Origin: Candidatus Hadersleviella danica
Lineage (GTDB): Bacteria > Chloroflexota > Anaerolineae > Promineifilales > Promineifilaceae
DNA length: 64,000 nt
Direction: 5' to 3'
Assembly: GCA_016711405.1 (NCBI GenBank)
Contig: JADJSZ010000001.1
Coordinates: forward strand, 124,001-188,000
Below the pieces are notes generated by a model, which saw nothing but the letters and a program-made list of their open reading frames with translations, had not been told where the DNA came from and searched no databases. Both the position numbers and the translations under genes were made by a program. Shown here one piece after another: positions 35,838 through 45,809 of this stretch. Numbering within the stretch: position 1 is the stretch's first letter; each line of letters opens with the position of its first letter.

Positions 35838-37280
35838 TTACGCGGTTTCGGCCGTGTCGCTCTCTTTTTCTTGTTCTTCTTGTTCTTCTTGCGGAACCTC
35901 TGGTTCGGCCGTTAAATCGGGTGCATTGCCTGCCCCAATTTGCACCATCCGCTCCGTCACTTTGGCCAAGATTATATCGTTGAGCACAGAGAGGCTTTGG
36001 TCGTTGTCCTTCTTGAATTGCTCGCGCAGGAGGTTGGCAAACTCTTCATTATAGTAGGGCTTATCCGTTAGATCTGTGATGCGCTTCTCGATTTCAGCAT
36101 CCAAGTCTTCGGGCAAAACGGTGATTTGTTCGGCACGGACGAAGTGTTGCAAAGCCAGTGTTTGTTGGACTTCCATCACGGCACTCTCTTGCCAAAGGGT
36201 GTGGAAAGATTCTTCCGTCACTTCTTGCATTTGCAAATAATCGGCCCATTTCCAACCATACCGCTCGACTTGTTTCTTGAGTTTTTCGATGCGGTCATTG
36301 ATTTGTTCGGCGACGGCCGCTGGTGGATACACCATCGTTGCACCCGCGATTAACTCTTCCACCATCCCATCTACAAACTCATTTTTGAGCCGACTTTCGG
36401 CCGCTTTTTGCAAGCGAGTGCGTTCTGCTTCGCGCAAATCGGCCAAGGTGGCGAAGGTTTCATCCAAGCTTTGGGCGAACTCGTCGTTTAGCTCGGGCAT
36501 TTCGCGGGTTTGCACGCCCGTAACTTCCAAATCAAACTGCGCCTCACGGCCAGCCGAAGCACCAAAATCATCCCCCTCGGGCCAGCGAATGTTAAAGTGC
36601 AGGGTATCTCCCACCTTAGCCCCGACGAGGTGTTGGACAAAGTCGGTTCCCGCATATGTTTTGGTCTCATCCAAAATAAAGGCCGTGCCTTCATGGTCAT
36701 GGAAGAGTTGGTCTTCGGAGGAGTGGTCTACGACCCAATCTTCGGCCGCATCTTGGGGCACGAGTGCGCCTACGCCAACCACCTCAACCCAATCGCCCAA
36801 TTCGGCCGTGCGGTCTTCCACATCCTCGGTTTTGGCGTTGCGCTCGCGCAGGGCTTCCACGGCCGCATCTACCGCTTCTTCGGTGATTTCGGCCGTGCCC
36901 AACTCCCGCCGTATGGCACGGTAATCGCCCAGCGTGACCACAGGGGTCAACGGCACAATCAGCTCGATACGGGCAGGTTTGGCGCTCATATCTTCCAAAG
37001 AAATCGGGGCATATGGCTCGATATTTTCAGCCATCAAGGTGTTGGCCATGTTTTCTTGGAGCCATTTTTCCAAAATCTCGAAGCGCATCGCCTCTTCGCC
37101 ATACCGTTGCATAATCACCCCAAGGGGGGCTTTGCCGGGGCGAAAGCCGGGAATCCGCACTTGTTTGGCTAATTTTTTGGCCGTTTCGCGCATCGCTGGC
37201 TCAATGGTAGCCTCGGCGAATTCAAGGGTGACATGCAGTTGACGTTGGTCGTCTTCGTGGTGGGTAATGGTTGGGTTCAC
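35838..37280 (-). CDS. tig: Trigger factor (ribosome-associated chaperone)
   Basis: 480 residues with a GTG start preceded by GAGG. The N-terminal ribosome-binding domain contains the signature IPGFRPGKAP. A central FKBP-like PPIase domain (ELGDWVEVVGVGAL and VGAKVGDTLHFNIRWPEGDDFG) and a long helical C-terminal chaperone domain follow. It ends with an acidic tail (EEQEEQEKESD). It binds nascent chains at the ribosome exit. It is placed upstream of clpP as in many bacteria. AGATAG repeats and a tRNA-Leu gene lie upstream. Confidence 0.95.
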   Translation of the reverse strand: MNPTITHHEDDQRQLHVTLEFAEATIEPAMRETAKKLAKQVRIPGFRPGKAPLGVIMQRYGEEAMRFEILEKWLQENMANTLMAENIEPYAPISLEDMSAKPARIELIVPLTPVVTLGDYRAIRRELGTAEITEEAVDAAVEALRERNAKTEDVEDRTAELGDWVEVVGVGALVPQDAAEDWVVDHSSEDQLFHDHEGTAFILDETKTYAGTDFVQHLVGAKVGDTLHFNIRWPEGDDFGASAGREAQFDLEVTGVQTREMPELNDEFAQSLDETFATLADLREAERTRLQKAAESRLKNEFVDGMVEELIAGATMVYPPAAVAEQINDRIEKLKKQVERYGWKWADYLQMQEVTEESFHTLWQESAVMEVQQTLALQHFVRAEQITVLPEDLDAEIEKRITDLTDKPYYNEEFANLLREQFKKDNDQSLSVLNDIILAKVTERMVQIGAGNAPDLTAEPEVPQEEQEEQEKESDTAETA

Positions 37281-37311
37281 AGAAATACCTCGTACAAGAT
37301 GGGAATTGAAG

Positions 37312-37398
37312 AGATAGAGATGGGAGATAGAGATAGAGGGATACGTCGTTGGCTGGTCTGTTACGGTTTCCTCTATCTCTATCTCATCCCTCTATCTT
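37312..37398. repeat. Inverted AGATAG repeats upstream of tig
   Basis: The left arm 37312-37341 (AGATAGAGATGGGAGATAG) and right arm 37369-37398 (its near-perfect reverse complement) enclose a 27-bp loop. A very similar pair is found at 45555-45640. Confidence 0.8.
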
Positions 37399-37412
37399 TT
37401 CGCTGTTTTTGC

Positions 37413-37440
37413 AAAAAAAAGCGTTGCCGAGGGCAACGCT
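37413..37440 (-). terminator. Terminator of the tRNA-Leu gene
   Basis: The stem AGCGTTGCC with loop CTC is followed on the minus strand by TTTTTTTT. It lies 21 bp past the 3' end of the tRNA. Confidence 0.85.
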
Positions 37441-37460
37441 TTGGCGATTTAACGGGCTAA

Positions 37461-37542
37461 TGGGGAAGGCGGGACTCGAACCCGCACACCTTGCGGCACA
37501 TGATCCTAAGTCAAGCGCGTCTGCCAATTTCGCCACTTCCCC
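37461..37542 (-). tRNA. tRNA-Leu (anticodon UAG)
   Basis: The minus strand gives GGGGAAG and CTTCCCC as the acceptor stem with discriminator A. The D arm contains AAATTGGCAGACGC, and the anticodon loop reads CTTAGGA (anticodon TAG). A long variable arm (GTGCCGCAAGGTGT) and T arm with GGTTCGAGTCCC follow. This is the class II layout of leucine tRNA. CCA is not encoded. Confidence 0.95.
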
Positions 37543-37649
37543 TAAAGGATAGGATTATAGCTTTTCACGGGACAGGTTACAAATTTAGCTTGTCAGCATT
37601 TCAGCTTGTCAGCTTTCCCTCTGCTCCTCTGCTCCCCTCTCCCTCGCTC

Positions 37650-38357
37650 TTACTCCCCACCCAGCCCTTCCCACCATGCTCGCAAATCCTTCATGCCTGC
37701 GCTGTTGAGTTTGTGGCCTGTGTTGTACTCGTGGTAGCTTAGGGTTGCGCCGGCTTGGCGCAGGGTTTGGGCGGTGCGTTGGGCTAGGTGGAGGGGGATG
37801 CGGTCATCGGCCGTGCCGACCCCCATCCAGATGGGTTTATGGGCCAACGGCCGACTATCCGCCACATGCTCGGGCACTTCGGGCACAAACCCCACCAAAC
37901 TGGCCACCCCTCGCACCAATTCGGGCTGGGCCAGCGCGAGGGAAAGCGCCGCCGCCGCACCTTGGCTAAACCCCAGCAAGTAAATGCGCTCGGGGTCGGC
38001 TCCGTACACATCGGGCAGAGATTTGACAAAATAGGTCAACGCCTCGACTGCATCTCGGAAATCGGCCAAACTCGGCCACCGTCCCGACTGGGCAGGGATG
38101 TGGTCTTGTTGGATGAGCCATGAGTAGCCGGCCGTATCGTCGGGCTTTTCGGGTTCCCACTCAATGCCGCGTGGGGCGATGAGGAGCCAATCGGGGGGCA
38201 AGGCGGGGGCAAACACCCATGTCACATCTTCGGTTCCGTGACGGCCGTGGAGCATGACCACCGTAGGGTGTGGCCCATTTTGCTCGGGTTGGCGCACGCG
38301 GTGGGCCAGACCTGTCATGTAAGCGGCACGGCCGTATTCAACGAGTAGTGGTTTCAT
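37650..38357 (-). CDS. Phospholipase/carboxylesterase-type alpha/beta hydrolase
   Basis: About 235 residues from the ATG at 38357; upstream in-frame codons only translate repeats. VVMLHGRHGTED is the oxyanion-hole HG motif, LLGFSQGAAAALSLAL the nucleophile elbow (Ser in GFSQG), GTADDRIPLHLA holds the acid and NTGHKL the His. The GFSQG type is typical of small carboxylesterases/YpfH-like enzymes that hydrolyse short esters. The natural substrate is unknown. It is followed by a heptamer-rich gap before the divergent enoyl-CoA hydratase. Confidence 0.85.
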   Translation of the reverse strand: MKPLLVEYGRAAYMTGLAHRVRQPEQNGPHPTVVMLHGRHGTEDVTWVFAPALPPDWLLIAPRGIEWEPEKPDDTAGYSWLIQQDHIPAQSGRWPSLADFRDAVEALTYFVKSLPDVYGADPERIYLLGFSQGAAAALSLALAQPELVRGVASLVGFVPEVPEHVADSRPLAHKPIWMGVGTADDRIPLHLAQRTAQTLRQAGATLSYHEYNTGHKLNSAGMKDLRAWWEGLGGE

Positions 38358-38575
38358 AGGAGGAGAGGGGGAGAGGAAGAGAGGGGGTGCAGGGGAGCAG
38401 GGGAGAAGCTGACTAGCTGAAGTGCTGACAAGCTGACCTGCTAAATTGTTCCCCGCTTTCGCCAAATAGCCAAGGGGAAGCTAAACTTTGTTAATAGTCA
38501 TTTGTCATTTGTCACTGGCTTCCTTTCCCCAAACCCCCTTTTGTTCATTGCTCCTTGCTCATTATTCCTTGATAT

Positions 38576-39361
38576 ATGTCCACCATTCATTACACCCACG
38601 ATAACGGGCTGGCTACGATTGCGCTAAACCGCCCCGAGAAGATGAACGCGCTCAACCAGACGATGATTGCCGAGCTAACCAAGGCTCTGCGTGAGGCGGG
38701 GCGGGATACGGCCGTGCGCTGTCTCCTCCTGACGGGCAACGGCCGAGGTTTTTCCGCTGGCCACGATTTAAGCGAAGCCGTTCTGCTGGCGGGCGTAGCC
38801 GAAGGCTCCTTCGGCGACCATTTACGGGCGGTTTACTACCCGCTTATCCAGCAAATTGTGGAGATGCCCAAGCCAGTGGTGGCTGTGTTAAATGGCCCTG
38901 CCGCTGGCATTGGCCTCAGCATCGCCTTGGCGGCCGATATTCGCCTCGCCTCCACCCGTGCCCTGCTTACCCTTGGTTTTAGCAAAATTGGGATGATACC
39001 CGATGGGGGTGCGAACTGGTTTTTGCCCCGCTTGGTGGGCTACGGCCGTGCCTTCGAGCTGGCCGCCCTGAGCGACCAAATCACGGCCGAGCAAGCGCAC
39101 GCGCTGGGGTTGGTCAACCACGTCATTCCCCACGAGCAATTGGGCGAGTTTTCAACCGCCTACGGCCGTAAATTGGCCGCTGGCCCCACCCTTGCCCTCG
39201 CCCTCACCAAACGCGCCATGCAACATGGCCTCACCCACACCCTCGCCCAAAACCTCGATTACGAAGCGCACCTGCAAGACATTGCCGGCCGTAGTACCGA
39301 TTCTCGCGAAGGTATCACCGCCTTTCTGGAAAAACGCCCCACGCAGTTTGAGGGGAAGTAA
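38576..39361 (+). CDS. Enoyl-CoA hydratase/isomerase family protein (PaaG-like)
   Basis: 261 residues of the crotonase fold. It has GNGRGFSAGHDLSEA (first oxyanion-hole residue), VVAVLNGPAAGIGLSIALAADIR (second), and KIGMIPDGGANWFLPRLVG, where an Asp replaces the usual hydratase Glu, as in PaaG-type isomerases. The C-terminal helices end with REGITAFLEKRPTQFEGK. It likely isomerises or hydrates acyl-CoA intermediates of fatty or aromatic acid breakdown. It is a lone gene with no pathway partners in the window. Confidence 0.88.
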   Translation: MSTIHYTHDNGLATIALNRPEKMNALNQTMIAELTKALREAGRDTAVRCLLLTGNGRGFSAGHDLSEAVLLAGVAEGSFGDHLRAVYYPLIQQIVEMPKPVVAVLNGPAAGIGLSIALAADIRLASTRALLTLGFSKIGMIPDGGANWFLPRLVGYGRAFELAALSDQITAEQAHALGLVNHVIPHEQLGEFSTAYGRKLAAGPTLALALTKRAMQHGLTHTLAQNLDYEAHLQDIAGRSTDSREGITAFLEKRPTQFEGK

Positions 39362-39406
39362 GCAGGGGGAAGTGAGCAGGGGAGCAGGGGACAACCAGAG
39401 TAACCG

Positions 39407-39444
39407 ACTCATCACTAACCACTAACCACTAACCACTAACCACT
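39407..39444. repeat. AACCACT heptamers just before a start codon
   Basis: Four to five CTAACCA units in 7-bp register end 4 bp before the deoxynucleoside kinase ATG. No Shine-Dalgarno motif is present. Confidence 0.75.
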
Positions 39445-39448
39445 CTCC

Positions 39449-40081
39449 ATGCACTTCATCACCATTGCAGGCAACATTGGCGTGGGCAAATCCACGTTGG
39501 TCACATTATTAGCCGATAAGTTGGGCTGGCACCCTGTCTTTGAAGCTGTCGAAGAGAACCCCTATTTAGCCGATTTTTATGGGGATATGTCGCGCTGGGC
39601 GTTTCAGTCGCAGGTCTTTTTTCTTTCCAAGCGGTTGCAACAACACCATGCCTTGCTCCAGCAGGGGCAATCGGTCATTCAGGATAGGAGTGTGTACGAG
39701 GATGCGGAGATTTTTGCCCGTAATTTGCAGGTGCAAGGGGCACTCAGCGGCCGTGATTGGGCCTGTTACTACGAGTTGTACCAAACAATGGCCACCTTGG
39801 TGCGCCCCCCCCACCTGATGGTCTACCTCAAGGCTTCTGTGCCAACCTTGCGGCGGCGCATTGCGCGGCGCGGCCGTGCCTACGAACAGGCCATCGCCGA
39901 TAGCTATCTCTCCCAACTAAATGAATTGTATGACCAATGGGCGGATGGCTTTTCCCTCAGTCCCCTGCTAACGATTGACACGGATAATTTGGATTATGTG
40001 CAGTACAGCGACCATCTCGAGCAAATTTGGGAGCGCATTGAGCAGAGATTGAGCGGCCGTGATTTTCTGCGGTTGGAGTAG
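39449..40081 (+). CDS. Deoxynucleoside kinase (dAK/dGK type)
   Basis: 210 residues. It has the P-loop IAGNIGVGKSTLV, the Glu of VEENPYLADFY, the ERS-like QDRSVYEDAEIF motif, and the Arg-rich lid RRRIARRGRAYEQ. The family phosphorylates deoxyadenosine, deoxyguanosine or deoxycytidine in nucleotide salvage. Which one cannot be told here. It is monocistronic, preceded by AACCACT repeats and followed 1 bp later by the convergent small membrane protein gene. Confidence 0.9.
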   Translation: MHFITIAGNIGVGKSTLVTLLADKLGWHPVFEAVEENPYLADFYGDMSRWAFQSQVFFLSKRLQQHHALLQQGQSVIQDRSVYEDAEIFARNLQVQGALSGRDWACYYELYQTMATLVRPPHLMVYLKASVPTLRRRIARRGRAYEQAIADSYLSQLNELYDQWADGFSLSPLLTIDTDNLDYVQYSDHLEQIWERIEQRLSGRDFLRLE

Positions 40082-40082
40082 G

Positions 40083-40277
40083 TTATTTGGCGGCGGGGCT
40101 GGCTATTTGGGTGGGGCGTTTGGGGGTGGTCACGGCCGTGGACGAAGACATTGTTTCACGGCCGCGCTCGTGGTCGCGCTCCATGCAACTGGCGCGGGAG
40201 GCACCCGCCAAAGCGAGCAACACCAACACAGAGCAGAGAAATGAGAGTCCCCCGAAAATCGCTAAAATAGTCCACAT
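40083..40277 (-). CDS. Small single-span membrane protein
   Basis: About 64 residues starting MWTILAIFGGLSFLCSVLVLLALAG, one clear membrane helix, then a charged segment (ERDHERGRE) and a basic, Thr/Pro-rich end. GAGG lies 9 bp before this ATG, so I prefer it to an earlier ATG at 40295. No family is recognised. The short gene converges on the deoxynucleoside kinase gene. It could be a regulatory peptide or a spurious frame. Confidence 0.45.
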   Translation of the reverse strand: MWTILAIFGGLSFLCSVLVLLALAGASRASCMERDHERGRETMSSSTAVTTPKRPTQIASPAAK

Positions 40278-40437
40278 CAGCTTGTCCTCTTCCATTTTGT
40301 ACCTGTCAACGTCACTGTTAACAGTTTAACAGTTTGCAGAAGAGGGGGATATGGGACATAAGGGGGAGGTATTGGGTGTCTGTGCCCAGTGTGTTCAAAA
40401 CAGTTTTTGGGGATGCATCATCGGTTCATTGTGCTAT

Positions 40438-43400
40438 CTACCCCCCAATCGGCCGAACTTCTACAGGCAACCACACCGTAAAGACCGACCCCTCCCCCAC
40501 GGCACTCGTCACCGCCACATTCCCCCCCATCATCTCGCAAAAGCGTTGCGTAATAGACAGGCCCAACCCCGTGCCCCCATACTGGCGCGTCGTCGAAGCA
40601 TCTCCCTGCATAAACGGCTCAAAAATCTTGTCTATCTGATGGCTCGTCATCCCCACCCCCGTATCCGCCACACAAAAGCGCACCTGCTCCTGCGCCAACT
40701 CCACCGTCAGCGACACCGTGCCTTGGCTGGTAAACTTCGACGCATTGCTCAGCAAATTAAATAAAATTTGGCGCACCTTCATCTGGTCAGCATACATTTG
40801 GCCAATCTCGGGGGAGCAAACCAATTCCAGCTTATTCTCATTGCGGTTCAGCAACGGTTGCACCAGCCCCACCACACTATCCACCATTTCGCGCACATTA
40901 AACCGTTCCAAAAACAGTTCCGCCCGCCCCGCCTCAATTTTGGAAAGGTCTAGCACATCGTTGATTAGACTGAGCAGATGCCGCCCTGCTTGCTCAATCT
41001 TCTGCAAATCGGGCAGGAACTCCTCCTGCTCCAACTCCTCCATGTCCTCCTGCAAAATCTCGCTGTAGCCGATAATCGCATTGAGCGGGGTGCGTAGTTC
41101 GTGGCTCATGTTGGCCAAGAATTTGCTCTTGGCCTGATTCGCTTCCTCGGCCGTCGCCCGCGCCTGCTCGGCCGTGCCCTTGGCCCGCTCCAACTCGGCC
41201 GTGCGCTCCACTACCTGCCCCTCCAACGTGCGGCTGTAATCTTCCATTTGGCCATACAGTTGGGCATTTTCAATCGAGATGGCCACCTGCGCCAACAACA
41301 AATTCAGCACTTCTTGTCGTTCAGGGGTAAACGCCCCCGCCGTCAGATTGTTTTCTAAATACAGCAACCCCGTCAGCCTGTCGTGGTGAACAATGGGCAT
41401 CCCCAGCACCGAGCGGGGCTGGTGCGCCTGCACATAAGGGTCGTTCACAAACAGCCCTTGGCGCGAAGCATCGCCCAACACCACCGTTTCGCGGGTGCGG
41501 GCGACATAGTGGACGATAGAAGCGGGCACGGGGGAATCGGCCGCATCCACCGCCAACGCCTGCCGCACCTGCACCGTCTCTTGCCCCGCCACCCCCGACG
41601 CTTCGATGACCCAGCGCTCCCCTTGGCGCAAAATGAGGAAGCCCCGTTGCGCCCCCGCATTTTCCACCACCACCCGAATCAGCTTTTCGAGGAGCCGTTC
41701 CAGCACAATTTCGCCCGAAAGGGCTTGCGATGCCTTCATAAAAGAGGCCAAATCGAGCAAGCCAATGCGCCGGCTGGTCGTAGAGGCGGCTCCCACGGCG
41801 TAGGTCGAGCTGAGGGAGAAAGTGGTGGTCGTGTTGGCCGTGTGGCCGTGTTGGCGGAACAGTTCGGCGTATTGCCGTTCCATCTGCTCCACCTTGAGCC
41901 GTGCCCCCCAACGGCCGTAGGTGTACCGCGCCTCGTGCAAATAGGTGGCCGCCACCCTGCTTTTGCCCAATTGGAGGTAAAAACGGCCGGCTAACTCATG
42001 GGCCATCCCCTCGTGGTGCAAAAAGCGGTTCACCCGCGCACTTTCGATGGCTCGGTCATAGGCATCCATCGCGGCCGTGCGTTGGCCCCGCACCCGTGCC
42101 AATTCGGCCTCCAACAACAGGGTCATATGCTCATAATTTTGGGGCGCATACACCGCCCAACGGGACAACTGCTTTTGGTAGCCCCGCACTTGGCGCACCA
42201 CCATTTGCCGCTCCCGCCACGAATCTATCTGCCCGTAATCGCGCAGTAAAATGAGCCCTTGGTAAAACCAAAACTGCGCCAAAATGGTGGAACCACGCAC
42301 CCCAAGGGCATATTTTTGGGCAATTTCCCCAAACGCCTTGGCCTGATTGTTCTCCACGTACAGATAGTGCAAGAACATTTTCATCACATAAAAGCGGCAC
42401 AAGGCTGTCGTATCTTTGGCGCGTTGGTAGCTGGCCAAAATCTCCCCTTCATCTATCTCGCCGCTCGAAAGGCTTCCCCGATCCATCGTCAGCCCCAGCA
42501 AGGCGCTGACGATTTGCATGTTTTCCAGATAGCTGTTGTAAAACCGCTCCTCATTCAGCCGCCGAATGACCTTGTGATGGAGGGTTATTTCCTCGAGTTG
42601 GGTTTCCAATCGCTCCCCCGCAAAATTCATGTGGCGCACATAACCCGACAAGCAAAAGGCGGCATCGCTCCCCAACCCCCGTTCCAGTGATACCCGATAC
42701 CCTCGGAACATTTGCGCCAACCCATCGCGCACATGCCCAAGGCGATGTTGCACGATGAGGCCGTAGACGATGGCCACACGGCCGCGTATTTCATCCCCCT
42801 CACTGCCCTGCTCCTCCAACTGAGCCAGCGCAAACTCGGCAATTTGTTTGGCGGCCGACACATTGTTCAGGTAAGCGGCCGTGGCCGCCGCATAAATGGC
42901 AAAGCCATAGGGGGAAAAACGGGAACGGCCGTACTGCAATGTTTGGCTCACCAACACCATGCTCAACAGCGGCGAGAGGTTGGGCAAGACAAAATAGCTC
43001 ATGTTCGAGACTTGGTACAAAATCCGCATCACCGCCAACCGCAACGGGTCGGTCACAGGCGGCAATTGTGCCAACGTGGCCAAACCCCGCCGGTCTACGC
43101 TCCACTTGACCCGCAAAATCTCGCGCAAAGTGGCCAAACGGCTCGGGTCATAGGGCACTTGTACGCCCATCATGCGCAACGTCTCCCAGCCCAAATTTAC
43201 CGAATCCAACATTCTGTTTTGGGCGGCCAACGATTGCACCTGCACCTCGTACCCTTGCGCTTTGTGCAATAAGCTTGGGGCGGAAGCGATGGCTTGGTCG
43301 GCCAAACTCATCGCTTTGTCGTGCAGGCCCGCATGGAGGGCCGATTCGGCCGCATAGCGATAAGTCTCATGCACCACTTCTGGCTCAGGTTGCCAACTCA

Positions 43401-45541
43401 TCTCGGGCAAAAGGGCCAACGCCTGCTCAAAATAGGCCAAAGCGGGCCGATACGCGGCCGAGCCGTGTGCCTTGCGCCCCGCCACCAAATTCAGTTGCAC
43501 CAACTCTTGCTTGCGCTGGGGGTCGCTAATAATCTCGGCCGCCTGATTGAGCTGATTGACAATATCAAAAATCTGCTCATCCAACTCCCCTTCCAGCACC
43601 CGCGCCAAAATATGCCGCCCCACTTGCCAATGCACCGCCCGCTTGCGCTCCGCCGAAAGCATGGCATAGGCGGCCACCCGCACTCGCGTAAAGCCAAACT
43701 CCAAAACGTGCTGATGGCGGTCTTGCTGGTGCAAAAAGCCTTGCTCTAAGGCGGGTTGGAGCCGTTCCAGCACCTGCACCACCGATAATTCCGCCACCAA
43801 CGACAAGACCTCGGTCTCGAAACGATGGCCAATTTTGGCGCAAAAATTGGTGGATGAAGAGCGGGCTACCACCTGTCTTTTGTTCAATGGCTCGCGCCAA
43901 ATCCTGCACTTCTGCGGCCGTGCGGTGCGTCACATCAGCCACCAATTGGGCAATGGCCTCACTAGCCAGTGGCTCTAAATTGATAAAATTGAGCCGCGTT
44001 TGCTCCGCCTGTAACTGCAACACCAGCTTGGCGAATGGGTTCTGGTCACTCATCTCCTCACTGCGGTAGGCGGTGATGAGCAAGCAATTTTGCATTTGCT
44101 CGTCGGTGAGGAGGAGCTGGAGCCATTTGAGCGAGGCGGCATCGGCCCATTGCAAATGGTCTAAAAAGAGAACAAGCGGGTGCAGGGGCAGGCAAATGGC
44201 TCGCACAAAGCGGAGCAAAACGCGGTGAAACGAGAGGCGCACCTCGGAGCTGGAGAGGTTGGTGGGGTGGGATTTGCCCACAATGAGCGCCAAATCGGGC
44301 ATGACCTCGATAATCATGCCCAAATCTTCGCCGACATGGGCGATGAGCCGCTCGCGCCAATAGGCAATACGCTCTTCGCTTTCGGTCAGCAATTGGCGCA
44401 CAAGAGCGCGGAGCGTTTCGATGAGGCCGTTGTAGGGGATGTTGGATTGGATTTGGGAGAAACGGCCGGCGACGAAATACCCCCCTTGGGTGGTCACCAA
44501 ACGGCCGATTTCTCGCGCCAATGAGGCTCGGCCGCTCCCTGCTGGCCCCGAAAGCACCGCCATCTCCATCGCCCCCGACCCCGCCCGATGAAAAGCGCGG
44601 AGCAAGGCGGAGAGTTCCGCTTCACGGCCGTATAACTTATCGGGGATGCGGAAAATGTTAGAAACATCTTCTTGGGCAATGGGAAACGAATCAATTTTGT
44701 ACTCAGAGAGCCATTGTTGCTGGCAAATGTGCAAATCCGCTTGCAACGCATAGGCGCTCTGGTATCTATCCTCCGCCATTTTCGACATGAGCTTGAGGAC
44801 AATTTGGGACAGAACGGGCGGGATGGAGGGGTCTACCACATGGGGTGGCGTTGGCTCTTGGGCAATGTGGGCGTGGACGAGTTCGATGGGGTCTTCGGAG
44901 GGAAACGGCCGTTGTCCCGTCAACATCTCATACAGCGTCACCCCTAGCGAATAAAAATCGGTGCGGTAATCCACTGCCCGGTTCATGCGCCCCGTTTGCT
45001 CGGGCGAGATATAAGCCAGTGTCCCCTCGGGGCTATCGGGGGTGGCCACCACTCTATCCTCTCCCACCCGTGCCGCAATGCTAAAATCGCTTATTTTGAC
45101 CTGATTGGTCTTGAGATTGGCAATGATATTGCCTGGCTTGAGGTCTTTGTGGACGATGCCCGCTTGGTGCATCTGCTCCAGTGCCTCGGCCAATTGCAAG
45201 CTAATCTGCAAAAACAGCTCCAGCGGGAGCCGCTTTTTGTTCATAATGAGCCGCAACGATTGCCCGCCAAAATCCTCCATGACCAGCACGGGGCGGTTTT
45301 CCATGAACTCGAGGCTATACGGCCGTACCACCCCCTCCAAATATAAATCTTTGCCCAATTGGTATTCGTGCTGGAGTTTGCTCACCTCGGCTGGGCTGGG
45401 GTACACCTCGCGCAGGAGTTTGAGGATGACAGGGCGGCCGTCTACCACCCGCAAACCACGGTAAATCAGGCTTCGCGCCCCTTCATCTATCTTATCGGTG
45501 ATGGTGTAGCCTGTTAATCTGAGTGTGGCAAGGGTTTGCAT
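40438..45541 (-). CDS. Giant Ser/Thr kinase-AAA-GAF-histidine kinase hybrid (disrupted)
   Basis: About 1,690 residues over two frames. Order: protein kinase domain (VILKLLREV, HKDLKPGNIIANL, KISDFSIA, APE-like ISPEQTGRMN); AAA/NB-ARC-like ATPase (YGREAELSALL, SGPAGSGRASLARE as P-loop, LFLDHLQWAD as Walker B); helical repeats; GAF domain (MKASQALSGEIVLERLLEKL to LYLENNL); coiled coil; HisKA (FLANMSHELRTPLNAIIGYSEIL, phospho-His) and HATPase (NLLSNASKFT, DTGVGM, GGTGLGLSI). The family senses signals and phosphorylates partners. At 43.85 kb TGGSPLFIHQFL jumps to AKIGHRFETEVLSLV in another frame, so roughly 50 residues normally lying between are missing. That is a real deletion or a collapse. Confidence 0.85.
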
Positions 45542-45554
45542 GGCAGGTGGGTGC

Positions 45555-45640
45555 AGATAGAGACAGGAGATAGAGATAGAGGGAAAAATATAATTCGCGC
45601 CGACTTAATTCGCCTCTATCTCTATCTCTACACTCTATCT
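45555..45640. repeat. Inverted AGATAG repeats between divergent genes
   Basis: The left arm 45555-45584 and right arm 45612-45640 are near-complementary. The pair is very similar to that at 37312-37398. The rest of the 268-bp spacer (45542-45809) is plain. Confidence 0.8.
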
Positions 45641-45809
45641 AATCTTACCTCACAATTTTGGTTTGTGGGTATCAACATGCTGTGAAAAGTTTGACTATCT
45701 TGGATTGTTTCTGGGTGGGCTGAAGTTAAGCATCAGCGAAGTTGCCATTTTGGACAAAAGCTGAACTCCTTGTTGCATTTTATGGCTTTTCACGAATGGA
45801 CGAACTCCC

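Noticed and set aside
37461..37542. Protein-coding plus-strand frame across the tRNA region
   Set aside because: The sequence folds as a class II tRNA-Leu with every expected arm and a terminator behind it.
42712..43272. Plus-strand frames opposite the sensor kinase gene
   Set aside because: They are antisense shadows of a conserved coding region and show no protein motif.
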